Shown here: piece after piece, positions 7,191 through 13,393 of the stretch
Numbering within the stretch: the stretch's first letter is position 1
Layout: the number at the start of each line of letters is the position of its first letter
Origin: an uncultured Clostridia bacterium
GTDB taxonomy: Bacteria > Bacillota > Clostridia > Peptostreptococcales > Anaerovoracaceae
Direction of reading: 5' to 3'
Assembly (NCBI GenBank): GCA_937889655.1
Contig: CALBZG010000168.1
Span: forward strand, 1 to 13,393
Length of the DNA stretch: 13,393 bases
The notes under the pieces: model-generated
Told to the model about the DNA's origin: nothing
Seen by the model: the letters and a program-made list of their open reading frames with translations, nothing else
The model's database searches: none
Position numbers and translations under genes: made by a program

Positions 7191-7270
7191 CACTGACGCC
7201 CAAAGGCTCAACTAAGGGGTAAGGCACCGTATATCGATTTACCAGGGCGCCTTCAGTGAAGGGTTTTTTT
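7191..7270 (+). promoter_or_regulatory. Structured leader / riboswitch-like attenuator, class not recognised
   Basis: A compact element ends 20 bases before the first gene of the operon. A long closing stem is possible: CACTGA (7191-7196) with TCAGTG (7253-7258), continued by CGCCC (7197-7201) with GGGCG (7245-7249), leaving a 3-base bulge CCT. Inside it, GGTAA (7218-7222) pairs with TTACC (7239-7243). The 3' strand has competing partners. CCTTC (7250-7254) pairs with GAAGG (7258-7262) over an AGT loop, followed by G and seven Ts (7264-7270), which is a small terminator. GCCTT (7249-7253) can also pair with either of two AAGGC copies (7203-7207, 7221-7225). Mutually exclusive closing stem and terminator is the usual layout of a transcription-attenuating riboswitch. 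I compared it with my memory of TPP, SAM, purine, glycine, ZTP, c-di-GMP, fluoride, guanidine, cobalamin and THF classes and saw no match. Confidence 0.6.
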
Positions 7271-7290
7271 ATTGTTGAAAAGAGGGTAAC

Positions 7291-7545
7291 ATGGAAAGCA
7301 AAGAAAACAGGCTGGCGCTGATCGGCATAATTATTGAGAGCCCGGGCAGTGTAGACGCGATGAACGGACTATTGTCCCAATATGGAGAATTCATCATTGG
7401 CCGGATGGGAATACCCTACAACAAGCGGGGTGTATCGATCATAAGCGTTGCAATTGATGCGCCGGCGGACACTATCAGTGCTCTTTCTGGCAAGCTGGGC
7501 GCTCTGCCCGGGATCAACACGAAGACTATTTACTCGAAAGTATAG
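7291..7545 (+). CDS. TM1266-family small protein (putative iron-only hydrogenase system regulator)
   Basis: 84 residues with the family pattern RLALIGIIIE (7-16), IIGRMGIPYNKRGVSIISVAID (35-56) and ALSGKLGALPGINTKTIYSKV (64-84). Such proteins have a ferredoxin-like/ACT-like fold, compared in the literature with the C-terminal domain of NikR. The name 'hydrogenase system regulator' comes from gene neighbourhood near HydE/F/G in some genomes, not from proven function. No DNA-binding domain is visible, so it may sense a ligand or act by protein contact. It is the first gene after the structured leader, with GAGGG (7282-7286) just before ATG 7291. The next gene begins 79 bases later with no promoter or terminator seen. 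There are no hydrogenase or maturase genes in the window, which makes its pairing with an ABC importer noteworthy. Confidence 0.85.
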   Translation: MESKENRLALIGIIIESPGSVDAMNGLLSQYGEFIIGRMGIPYNKRGVSIISVAIDAPADTISALSGKLGALPGINTKTIYSKV

Positions 7546-7624
7546 CTGTGAGCCGCCATCCGTCGAAGAGATAGCCAAAAACAATTTGCACAAAGACGAT
7601 TAACAAGAAGGAAAGAGGGTCAAA

Positions 7625-8611
7625 ATGAAGAAGAATTGGAAAGCGGAGAAGATTATTTCAGTAATGATGATAGCGGTCCTGGTACTTGCAGTATTCGGTG
7701 CATGTGCACCGGCTCCCGAAGAAGAGCCGGCTATCACCGAACCAATAGTGATAGCGGCATTGAATGGTCCCACCGGTATGGGCATGGTAAAACTGATGGA
7801 CCAGACTGAAAAATACGCCATTACAACCTATCAGGCGCCGGATGAAATAAGCGGCAAAGTCATCACCGGGGAAGTCGACATGGCTTGCGTCCCGTCAAAC
7901 CTTGCAGCGGTGCTTTACAATAAAACGGGCGGGAAAATCGTGTCGGTCAGTGTCGAAACCTTGGGAGTGCTTTATGTAGTTGAGAATGGAACACAAACTG
8001 TAAAGAGCATCGATGACCTCGAAGGCAGAACCATATACGCCAGCGGCAAAGGGGGCTCGCCGGAATATATTCTGCAGAAGCTGCTGGATGAGGGCGGAAC
8101 TGAAGCCGTAGAAAATGTTGATGTTCAGTGGTTGGCAAGCCATACGGATGTCGCAACATCGCTGATGGCGTCGGAAGGCTCAGTTGCGTTGCTGCCTGAG
8201 CCATTCGTGACGGTGGTGACCTCAAAAAATCCTTCCGTTACAATGGTTCTTGACTGCAATGTGCTTTGGACGGAAGTGACGGGACAGGATCTCCCAATGG
8301 GCGTATTGGTGGCGCAAAAGTCTTTTGTTGAAGAGCGTGCTTCGGATTTGGAAATATTCCTTCAGGATTATAGGGAGTCGGTTGATTTTGTAAATGAAAG
8401 CCCGGCTGATGCTGCTCAACTCATCGCTGAATGGGGATTTATTGCAGATCCTGCTGTTGCGGAGAAAGCAATCCCGAACTGCAATATCGTGCTCTATGAT
8501 GAAGATACTGCCATCAGCAGGGATATGCTGAAGGCATTCTATCAGGTGCTGTTCGAGATGAATCCTGCATCTGTGGGAGGTGCTCTTCCGGATGATGGAC
8601 TTTACTATTAA
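7625..8611 (+). CDS. NitT/TauT (SsuA/ThiY-like) ABC substrate-binding lipoprotein
   Basis: The extracytoplasmic binding component of the importer encoded by the next gene. The 328 residues begin with a lipoprotein signal: basic KKNWK, a hydrophobic stretch at 10-25, and the lipid-modified Cys27 in FGAC (Phe at -3 is a loose lipobox), then a Pro/Glu-rich linker. The mature part has the family layout of NMT1/SsuA-like proteins: VIAALNGPTGMGMVKLM near the start, GEVDMACVPSNLAAVLYN, then SIDDLEGRTIYASGKGGSPEYILQ and a long helical C-terminal part. The substrates of this superfamily include sulfonates, nitrate, thiamine pyrimidines and others, and I cannot choose between them. ATG 7625 follows GGAAAGAGGG (7610-7619) at a normal distance. 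A perfect 24-bp palindrome separates it from the permease-ATPase gene. Confidence 0.9.
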   Translation: MKKNWKAEKIISVMMIAVLVLAVFGACAPAPEEEPAITEPIVIAALNGPTGMGMVKLMDQTEKYAITTYQAPDEISGKVITGEVDMACVPSNLAAVLYNKTGGKIVSVSVETLGVLYVVENGTQTVKSIDDLEGRTIYASGKGGSPEYILQKLLDEGGTEAVENVDVQWLASHTDVATSLMASEGSVALLPEPFVTVVTSKNPSVTMVLDCNVLWTEVTGQDLPMGVLVAQKSFVEERASDLEIFLQDYRESVDFVNESPADAAQLIAEWGFIADPAVAEKAIPNCNIVLYDEDTAISRDMLKAFYQVLFEMNPASVGGALPDDGLYY

Positions 8612-8644
8612 AGGGCATTTAAGTTTAAGGCAACAAAACTATTA

Positions 8645-8668
8645 ACGGGACGGCCATGGCCGTCCCGT
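8645..8668. repeat. Perfect 24-bp palindrome between binding-protein and permease-ATPase genes
   Basis: ACGGGACGGCCA (8645-8656) is immediately followed by its exact reverse complement TGGCCGTCCCGT (8657-8668). In RNA this gives a GC-rich stem of about ten pairs. No T-run follows, so full termination is unlikely. In ABC operons such a hairpin after the binding-protein gene often stabilises the upstream mRNA, giving more binding protein than membrane component. A dimer-binding DNA site is the alternative. Confidence 0.75.
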
Positions 8669-8681
8669 GCCGGTGAGGGTT

Positions 8682-10142
8682 ATGAATCATAATATTCGGA
8701 AAAAAGAGAGTAGCGAAACGATAAAAGGGATCGCCGTGATATGCTTCTGGCTTCTGCTTTGGCAACTGGCGGCCATGATCACAGGAATGCCCTTGATTTT
8801 GCCATCTCCGGTAGAGGCGCTGAAAAGCCTGATGAAGCTTTTAATTACAGGTGCTTTCTACATGGATGTTGCGGCTACGATATACCGGTGCATGTTGGGT
8901 ATTGTTTTGTCTTTTGCATCAGGAGTCCTGAGTGCGGGCCTTGCTTATAAGAGTGCTGCGATCAGAGCGCTTTTAAGCTTGCCTGTTAATTTTTTGAAAT
9001 CGACTCCGGTCATGGCTGTGATTATTTACGCCCTTCTGCTTCTGACCTCCAACAACGTCCCGGTTTTTGTCTGTTTCCTGATGTGTTATCCTGTGGTTTA
9101 TATCAATGTCCTTTCCGGCCTTGACAATATGGATGTTGAACATCTGGAAATGGCACATGTTTTTGCTGTGAAGGGCAGGGATAAATTCCGGTGGCTGTAT
9201 CTGCCCTCGATAACTCCTGAGATCAAAGCATCGTTGAATTTGATCGCGGGATTAAGCTGGAAATCGGTGGTTGCTGCGGAAGTGCTGTCAGTGCCTCAGT
9301 TTTCCATGGGTTATAATCTTTTAAATTCCAAAATATATTTTGAAACAGGAGAACTTTTTGCCTGGATCATTTCGATCGTTGCGCTGGCGTACGCTTTTGA
9401 ACGGGTCATCAGATATTTTATTAAGCGTATAGAAGTCAAAGAATACCCCGGAACCCGTGTATTGAATAGAAATCTGAAGAAATCTGAGCATCTCCCCGAA
9501 GAACCGGAAGATAGACTTTCGAAGGACAATGGATCGGTTTCGGATATTGTCATCAAAAATTTATCAAAAAGTTATGACAGCAAAGTGATATTCAAAAACT
9601 ACGATCTTACTATACAGGGTGGGAAGACTACAGCTATCATGGGCCCGTCCGGCGCAGGGAAAACCACGATGCTCAGAATTATCGCAGGACTAGCCAAACC
9701 CGATGGCGGAACGTTGTCGGGGCTTCCGGCTCCGGATAAAGGATCAAGTCGCATCAGCTATCTGTTTCAGGAGGACCGGCTGCTGCCATGGCTGAATATC
9801 TATGACAATCTGGCGCTGGTGCTGAAAGGGAAAATCAGTGAAGCATCCATCGACGGCACCATACGTGAGGTGCTGGAGCGTATGGAATTATCAGAGGAAT
9901 TATCCAAGCTTCCTGATCAGCTGTCCGGTGGAATGCGCCATAGAGTAGCTATGGCCAGGGCTCTTGCATATCCTGCCGGCCTGCTTCTGATGGATGAACC
10001 CCTGAAGGGACTGGACGAAGCGCTAAAGAAAAGGATCGTTGAAGAAAGCTGGAAGCGCTATACCCTGAGCAAAACAGTCATCATTGTGACTCATGATTCA
10101 GGCGATGCTATGAAGCTTGCAGAAAAAGTCATCAAACTATAG
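8682..10142 (+). CDS. ABC importer: permease and ATPase fused in one polypeptide (NitT/TauT type)
   Basis: 486 residues combining two proteins that are normally separate. Residues 1-250 form a binding-protein-dependent permease (SsuC/TauC-like). About six membrane segments begin near 16, and the EAA loop at about 155-200 (MAHVFAVKGRDKFRWLYLPSITPEI) contacts the ATPase. A charged linker (about 251-286) leads to an ATPase domain. That domain has Walker A GPSGAGKTT (321-329), Q-loop LFQEDRLLPW (361-370), signature LSGGMRHRVAMARAL (414-428), Walker B LLLMDEP (434-440) and H-loop VTHD (469-472). It stops soon after the H-loop, so it is a minimal ATPase. The frame is open from GTG 8667, but that codon lies inside the 24-bp palindrome. 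ATG 8682, just after GGTGAGGG, is preferred. The complex would be a homodimer fed by the upstream lipoprotein. The next gene starts 15 bases after the stop. Confidence 0.9.
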   Translation: MNHNIRKKESSETIKGIAVICFWLLLWQLAAMITGMPLILPSPVEALKSLMKLLITGAFYMDVAATIYRCMLGIVLSFASGVLSAGLAYKSAAIRALLSLPVNFLKSTPVMAVIIYALLLLTSNNVPVFVCFLMCYPVVYINVLSGLDNMDVEHLEMAHVFAVKGRDKFRWLYLPSITPEIKASLNLIAGLSWKSVVAAEVLSVPQFSMGYNLLNSKIYFETGELFAWIISIVALAYAFERVIRYFIKRIEVKEYPGTRVLNRNLKKSEHLPEEPEDRLSKDNGSVSDIVIKNLSKSYDSKVIFKNYDLTIQGGKTTAIMGPSGAGKTTMLRIIAGLAKPDGGTLSGLPAPDKGSSRISYLFQEDRLLPWLNIYDNLALVLKGKISEASIDGTIREVLERMELSEELSKLPDQLSGGMRHRVAMARALAYPAGLLLMDEPLKGLDEALKKRIVEESWKRYTLSKTVIIVTHDSGDAMKLAEKVIKL

Positions 10143-10157
10143 GATGGGAAAAACGAT

Positions 10158-11078
10158 ATGGCCATAAATAAATTTATGATGGCTGCCCTTAAGGCGATAT
10201 CATATGCTGAACCGGATATCCTGACCAATTTTCAGGCCAATCGCGTCCTGAGCAACATTGTCAATCCGCCGATCGTTACGAAGCCCTTGTACGAGGTATG
10301 GGATTATCAGATCAAATCCGAGGATTATAATATTCCGGTAAGGATATTCGAACCTAAAAAACCGAAAAATAGCGACATAATCTTATTTTTTCATGGCGGA
10401 GGATGGGTCATCGGCAATATCAACAGCTACACTCGAGTCTGCGCAATGCTGGCCAATAAGACCAGCCGCAGAGTCTTTTCCGTGGATTACCGTTTAGCCC
10501 CGGAGTTCCCATTTCCGTATGCTGTCGAGGATTGCTACAGGGTGGCGGAGGAGTTGATCCAATATAAGAATCTCGTGGATCCCGGGAATGCCCGGATCAT
10601 CCTGATGGGTGACAGTGCCGGCGGCAATATAGCGGCGGCGGTGAGCCTGATGGCCAGAGACCGGGGAAGGTTCCATATCGAAAAACAGATCCTTCTTTAC
10701 CCATCCACCTATAACGATCATAGTGAAAAATCGCCTTTCGGATCCATCCGTGAAAACGGCAGGGATTATCTGTTGACTTCCAAACGCATATGCGAGTATA
10801 TTGAATTGTATATAAAAGATCCACAGGACTTCAATAGCCCTTATTTTGCGCCGCTTCTAGCCGAAGATCTGAGCAATCAGCCGGAAACGCTGATCATCAC
10901 AGCAGAGTTTGACCCCCTTCGGGACGAAGGTGAGGCATATGGATTAAAATTGAAGGAGCATGGCAATAAAGTACAGGTTTACAGAATGAAGAATGGACTT
11001 CACGGTTTCTTTTCGCTGCCGATAACCTTTGTGCATGTCAAAAGAAGTATGGATCTTATCAATAGTTTTCTTGGATAA
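10158..11078 (+). CDS. Alpha/beta hydrolase, HSL-type (family IV) esterase
   Basis: A cytoplasmic ester hydrolase of 306 residues related to acetyl esterases (Aes-like). The oxyanion-hole motif HGGGW is at 79-83 and YRLAPEFPFP at 111-120. The nucleophile elbow GDSAGG carries Ser153, DPLRDEG carries Asp252, and LHGF carries His282, completing the triad. There is no signal peptide. Such enzymes act on short-chain acyl esters or amides, and the natural substrate is unknown. It starts 15 bases after the ABC gene, with a weak Shine-Dalgarno (GGATGGG), and is followed at 16 bases by an acyltransferase-like gene. An esterase beside an O-acyltransferase-like enzyme suggests adding and removing the same kind of acyl group, which is an inference from neighbourhood only. 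Confidence 0.93.
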   Translation: MAINKFMMAALKAISYAEPDILTNFQANRVLSNIVNPPIVTKPLYEVWDYQIKSEDYNIPVRIFEPKKPKNSDIILFFHGGGWVIGNINSYTRVCAMLANKTSRRVFSVDYRLAPEFPFPYAVEDCYRVAEELIQYKNLVDPGNARIILMGDSAGGNIAAAVSLMARDRGRFHIEKQILLYPSTYNDHSEKSPFGSIRENGRDYLLTSKRICEYIELYIKDPQDFNSPYFAPLLAEDLSNQPETLIITAEFDPLRDEGEAYGLKLKEHGNKVQVYRMKNGLHGFFSLPITFVHVKRSMDLINSFLG

Positions 11079-11094
11079 ACCGGCAGGAGGAATA

Positions 11095-12387
11095 TTGAAC
11101 AAAAGTTGGAATAAGCTTGACAATGCGGCGATCCTGTTTTCTGCTGCCACACATAAGGCTGAAACTCAAGTCTTCCGGTTTTCCTGCGAACTGAAGGAAC
11201 CGGTGGACAAATATTTGCTGCAAAAAGCATTGGACCGCACGATTGCAGATTTCGAAGCTTATAGATACGTTATGAAAAGAGGTTTTTTCTGGTACTATCT
11301 CGAAGAAACTGAAATGCGACCGGAAGTCAAAGAGGAATATAAACCGGTTTGCGGGCAACTTTACAGGACCAATAAGCGAATGCTTCTCTTTGAGGTGACA
11401 TACTATAGAACGATCATTAACATAGAGGTTTTTCATGTTCTATCTGATGGCGCCGGCGCCATCAAGTTTTTCGAAGCTCTGGTGATCAATTATCTTGGGA
11501 TCAAAATGGGGCTCGGCGAAGATGAAATCAGGAGCCACATCAAATTCGAAGCATCAAAAAGACAGATGCGGGACGACAGCTTTACACGATTCAGCACGGG
11601 ACATAAACTTAAATTGAATAAGAACCCCAAAGCCTTACAATTAAGGGGATTCAGATATTCACAAAACCGGTTGAAATTGATCCGCGCTCACGTAAGTACA
11701 GGGCAGATAGTAGCCAAAGCCAGAAAATATAACGCAACCGTCACCGCTTTTCTTTGCGGGTGCCTGATGAAAGCCATCAGCGAGGAGATCCCTCCCCGCC
11801 GAAAGAAGAGACCGATCGTTATGGGCGTACCGGTCAATCTTAGAAATTATTTCGAGTCGACATCTATACGAAATTTTTTCAATGTCGTATTGGTCCCGTA
11901 TGGATTCACGGATTCGGATCCTTCCTTGGAGGATTTTATCAGATTCGCCAACAACTGTCTTAAAGAAAAGACCACGCCGCAGAACCTGTTCAACAGTATG
12001 AACAATTACGTAGCCATTGAAAGAAATATTGCCGTCAAACTTGTTCCTTTGATAATTAAGGATATCGTGCTTAAATATGCGTACCTGATAAGCCAGAGAA
12101 GCAGCACAGCTATTCTGTCGAATGTAGGTGCAATTGCCATGCCGGATATCATGGCGGAGAGAATCAATGCTTTCGATGTATGCGTCAGCACCAATAAAAT
12201 GCAGCTTTGTGTCATGTCCTTCCGGGATGTCATGAGCATCGGCATCACGACTCCTTTTATCAACCCCGAAATTCAGAGAAGGTTTTTTAAGCACCTGACA
12301 GACCATGGTATCCAAGTGGAGATTTCCTCGAATATGGTGGAGAGGAGTGTTAAGAGCGATGAAACACTGCAGCCATTGCAAGGTTGA
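11095..12387 (+). CDS. Alcohol acetyltransferase-like / condensation-fold acyltransferase
   Basis: A predicted cytoplasmic CoA-dependent acyltransferase of the AATase/condensation-domain superfamily, 430 residues. It shows the active-site motif HVLSDG (His114, Asp118, Gly119), the equivalent of HHxxxDG, with Phe113 at the first His position. The C-terminal half has GVPVNLRNYF (244-253), RNFFNVV (259-265) and SNVG (342-345), matching the second lobe of PapA/wax-synthase-like enzymes. Acceptor and acyl donor are unknown. The frame runs back to a TTG at 11029 inside the esterase gene. I choose the TTG at 11095 because AGGAGG (11085-11090) stands directly before it; the 4-base spacing is short, and no in-frame ATG occurs until residue 60. 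The stop overlaps the next gene by 29 bases, so the two are translationally linked. Related gene pairs, as I recall, recur in Clostridia. Confidence 0.82.
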   Translation: MNKSWNKLDNAAILFSAATHKAETQVFRFSCELKEPVDKYLLQKALDRTIADFEAYRYVMKRGFFWYYLEETEMRPEVKEEYKPVCGQLYRTNKRMLLFEVTYYRTIINIEVFHVLSDGAGAIKFFEALVINYLGIKMGLGEDEIRSHIKFEASKRQMRDDSFTRFSTGHKLKLNKNPKALQLRGFRYSQNRLKLIRAHVSTGQIVAKARKYNATVTAFLCGCLMKAISEEIPPRRKKRPIVMGVPVNLRNYFESTSIRNFFNVVLVPYGFTDSDPSLEDFIRFANNCLKEKTTPQNLFNSMNNYVAIERNIAVKLVPLIIKDIVLKYAYLISQRSSTAILSNVGAIAMPDIMAERINAFDVCVSTNKMQLCVMSFRDVMSIGITTPFINPEIQRRFFKHLTDHGIQVEISSNMVERSVKSDETLQPLQG

Positions 12388-13018
12388 TGTGAGAGGCGAG
12401 GCGGAGTTTTGCCCCTTGTGCCAGATGCCATTGACCGGGACCGCGGAAGAACCTGTATTCCCCGAGACCCCTTCCGTTTTTCGCCAGTTCAGCCTATTCT
12501 TCAAAATATTGCTATTAGTCAGCACGGCGATTTGCGTAGCGGCCGCAGCCATCAATCTTGCCCTTCCGGATACAGGGCGCTGGGCATATTTCGTTTTTTT
12601 GGGGGTTGGATGCATGTGGGCCTCCTTGCTCATCAGCATCCGAAAACTCTATAATGTGGCCAATATTATTATGAATCAGGCCATACTGTTTTCGGCATTT
12701 TGTGTTTTATGGGACTGGGCCACCGGGTGGAGAGGGTGGTCTATCGATTACGCATTGCCCATTATCTGCATCGTTGCTATGGTGACGATGGAAATACTGA
12801 TCAAAGCCACCAGGATACCTCCGAGCGATTATATTGTCTGCACCACCATCAATGCCGTATTCGGCATCATCCCTTTGATTCTGTATTTGACAGGGGTTTT
12901 AAACCAAGTGATACCTTCCTTGATTTGCATTTCCGTTAGCATCATCATGCTTGTTGGCCTGTTTTTATTTAAATGGAGCGATATCCGAATAGAATATATG
13001 AAAAGATTCAGGATTTGA
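12359..13018 (+). CDS. Zinc-ribbon membrane protein (DUF6320-like)
   Basis: 219 residues. A short N-terminal zinc ribbon has two CxxC pairs (Cys4/Cys7 and Cys19/Cys22, in CSHC and CPLC). A short linker follows, then about six hydrophobic segments filling roughly 45-210, ending in a basic tail (KRFRI). The layout matches what I recall as DUF6320 proteins of Clostridia, whose function is unknown. The frame is open from 12305, but the ATG at 12359 puts the zinc ribbon at the very N-terminus, as expected, and follows AGAGGAG (12341-12347), though spacing is long at 11 bases. It overlaps the acyltransferase gene by 29 bases, suggesting coupled translation and a shared role, possibly as a membrane platform for that enzyme (inference). 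It is the last gene of the operon. Confidence 0.8.
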   Translation: MKHCSHCKVDVRGEAEFCPLCQMPLTGTAEEPVFPETPSVFRQFSLFFKILLLVSTAICVAAAAINLALPDTGRWAYFVFLGVGCMWASLLISIRKLYNVANIIMNQAILFSAFCVLWDWATGWRGWSIDYALPIICIVAMVTMEILIKATRIPPSDYIVCTTINAVFGIIPLILYLTGVLNQVIPSLICISVSIIMLVGLFLFKWSDIRIEYMKRFRI

Positions 13019-13021
13019 GCA

Positions 13022-13050
13022 TCCGGAACCCTCCGGAGGCTCTCTTTTAT
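13022..13050 (+). terminator. Possible weak terminator after the operon
   Basis: TCCGGA (13022-13027) and TCCGGA (13032-13037) are mutually complementary around ACCC, followed by GGCTCTCTTTTATTT. The stem is short and the T-run is interrupted. It is nevertheless in the right place, between the stop at 13018 and the purB promoter. Confidence 0.4.
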
Positions 13051-13079
13051 TTGCAAATTTAGGAATCGAATGGTATAAT
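13051..13079 (+). promoter_or_regulatory. Promoter of purB
   Basis: TTGCAA (13051-13056), a 17-base spacer, then TGGTATAAT with TATAAT at 13074-13079. This is a strong extended -10 promoter. The start near 13086 leaves a leader of about 80 bases containing one hairpin, TGCCGA (13104-13109) with TCGGCA (13118-13123). No T-run follows that hairpin and it does not look like a purine riboswitch. Confidence 0.8.
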
Positions 13080-13166
13080 TTTATTTTATATTTCCATTGC
13101 TGCTGCCGATATTTGTTTCGGCATCCGGCTATAAACATGTTTTACAGACCAAAAAGGAGTTCGATT

Positions 13167-13393
13167 ATGTCTATGGTGAATAATGAAAAATATTTGAGTT
13201 ATCAAAGCCCATTGTCGGAACGGTATCCAAGCCCGGATATGAAATACCTTTTTTCACCCGACAAAAAATTCAAAACCTGGCGAAGACTTTGGCTGGCGCT
13301 GGCAGAAGCCGAAAAAGAGCTGGGATTGCACATTTCCCGGGAGCAGCTGGACGAAATGAGGGCCAACCTTGATGATATCAATTTCGATACGGC
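13167..13393 (+). CDS. purB: Adenylosuccinate lyase, N-terminal part (cut by window end)
   Basis: The first 75 residues of a fumarase/aspartase-superfamily protein. The stretch SPLSERYPSPDMKYLFSPDKKF, then WRRLWLALAEAEKELGL, is the characteristic start of adenylosuccinate lyase. That enzyme releases fumarate from SAICAR and from adenylosuccinate in purine synthesis. ATG 13167 is preceded by AAGGAG (13154-13159) at seven bases; a second in-frame ATG two codons later is less well placed. The catalytic residues lie beyond the window. The strong promoter directly upstream shows it is transcribed independently of the preceding operon. Confidence 0.88.
   Translation, partial: MSMVNNEKYLSYQSPLSERYPSPDMKYLFSPDKKFKTWRRLWLALAEAEKELGLHISREQLDEMRANLDDINFDT

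Noticed and set aside
7191..7240. c-di-GMP-I riboswitch, because of a GACGCNNAAAGGC-like stretch
   Set aside because: The conserved GCAAACC half and the tetraloop/receptor arrangement are missing, so the likeness is superficial.
7191..7263. TPP riboswitch, suggested by the SsuA/ThiY-like binding protein downstream
   Set aside because: The CUGAGA core and the second conserved TPP helix sequences are absent.
11659..12639. 326-residue frame on the - strand
   Set aside because: It lies opposite the acyltransferase and zinc-ribbon genes, both of which have family motifs and ribosome-binding sites; the antisense product is unrecognisable and basic/His-rich, as expected of a shadow.
13086..13166. 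Purine riboswitch upstream of purB
   Set aside because: Only one simple hairpin is present, without the three-way junction sequences of purine aptamers and without a terminator.

Overview
The window looks like chromosomal DNA of a low-to-moderate GC, obligately anaerobic Clostridia-type Bacillota. The grounds are strong AGGAGG-type ribosome-binding sites, TTGNNN-N17-TATAAT promoters, a clostridial-type 3-hydroxybutyryl-CoA dehydrogenase, a TM1266-family protein and an alcohol acetyltransferase-like / zinc-ribbon membrane protein pair. No mobile element, CRISPR array, rRNA or tRNA was seen. The species cannot be named from the sequence alone.

Layout. (1) Positions 1-2504, + strand: the 3' part of a FlaA1/CapD-type nucleoside-sugar 4,6-dehydratase gene, cut by the window edge, followed closely by glucose-6-phosphate isomerase (pgi). 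(2) Positions 2526-3554: a single-gene unit for 3-hydroxybutyryl-CoA dehydrogenase. A strong promoter carries a perfect palindrome in its -35/-10 spacer, and the unit ends in a hairpin terminator shared with the convergent MFS transporter gene (3552-4790, - strand). (3) Positions 4791-4920: divergent promoters for the MFS gene, apparently leaderless, and for an exported lytic transglycosylase (4921-6057, +). The latter ends opposite a PhzF-family gene (6093-7019, -) that has its own promoter.

(4) Positions 7173-13018, + strand: the most interesting part. A structured leader with mutually exclusive pairings and a U-tract (7191-7270) precedes a tightly packed set of six genes. These encode a TM1266-family small regulator-like protein, a NitT/TauT-type substrate-binding lipoprotein, an ABC permease and ATPase fused in one polypeptide, an HSL-type esterase, an alcohol acetyltransferase-like enzyme, and a zinc-ribbon membrane protein. 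A perfect 24-bp palindrome lies between the binding-protein and permease-ATPase genes. The set reads as one uptake-plus-acyl-transfer/ester-hydrolysis operon of unknown substrate under an RNA switch I cannot assign to a known class. (5) Positions 13051-13393: a strong promoter and the start of adenylosuccinate lyase (purB), cut by the window end.

How they fit. Dehydratase and Pgi belong to sugar-nucleotide/hexose-phosphate supply for surface glycans, and the transglycosylase acts on the wall. Hbd serves crotonyl/butyryl-CoA metabolism, and its cofactor loop suggests NADPH rather than NADH. The 7291-13018 operon is the best candidate for an undescribed system.
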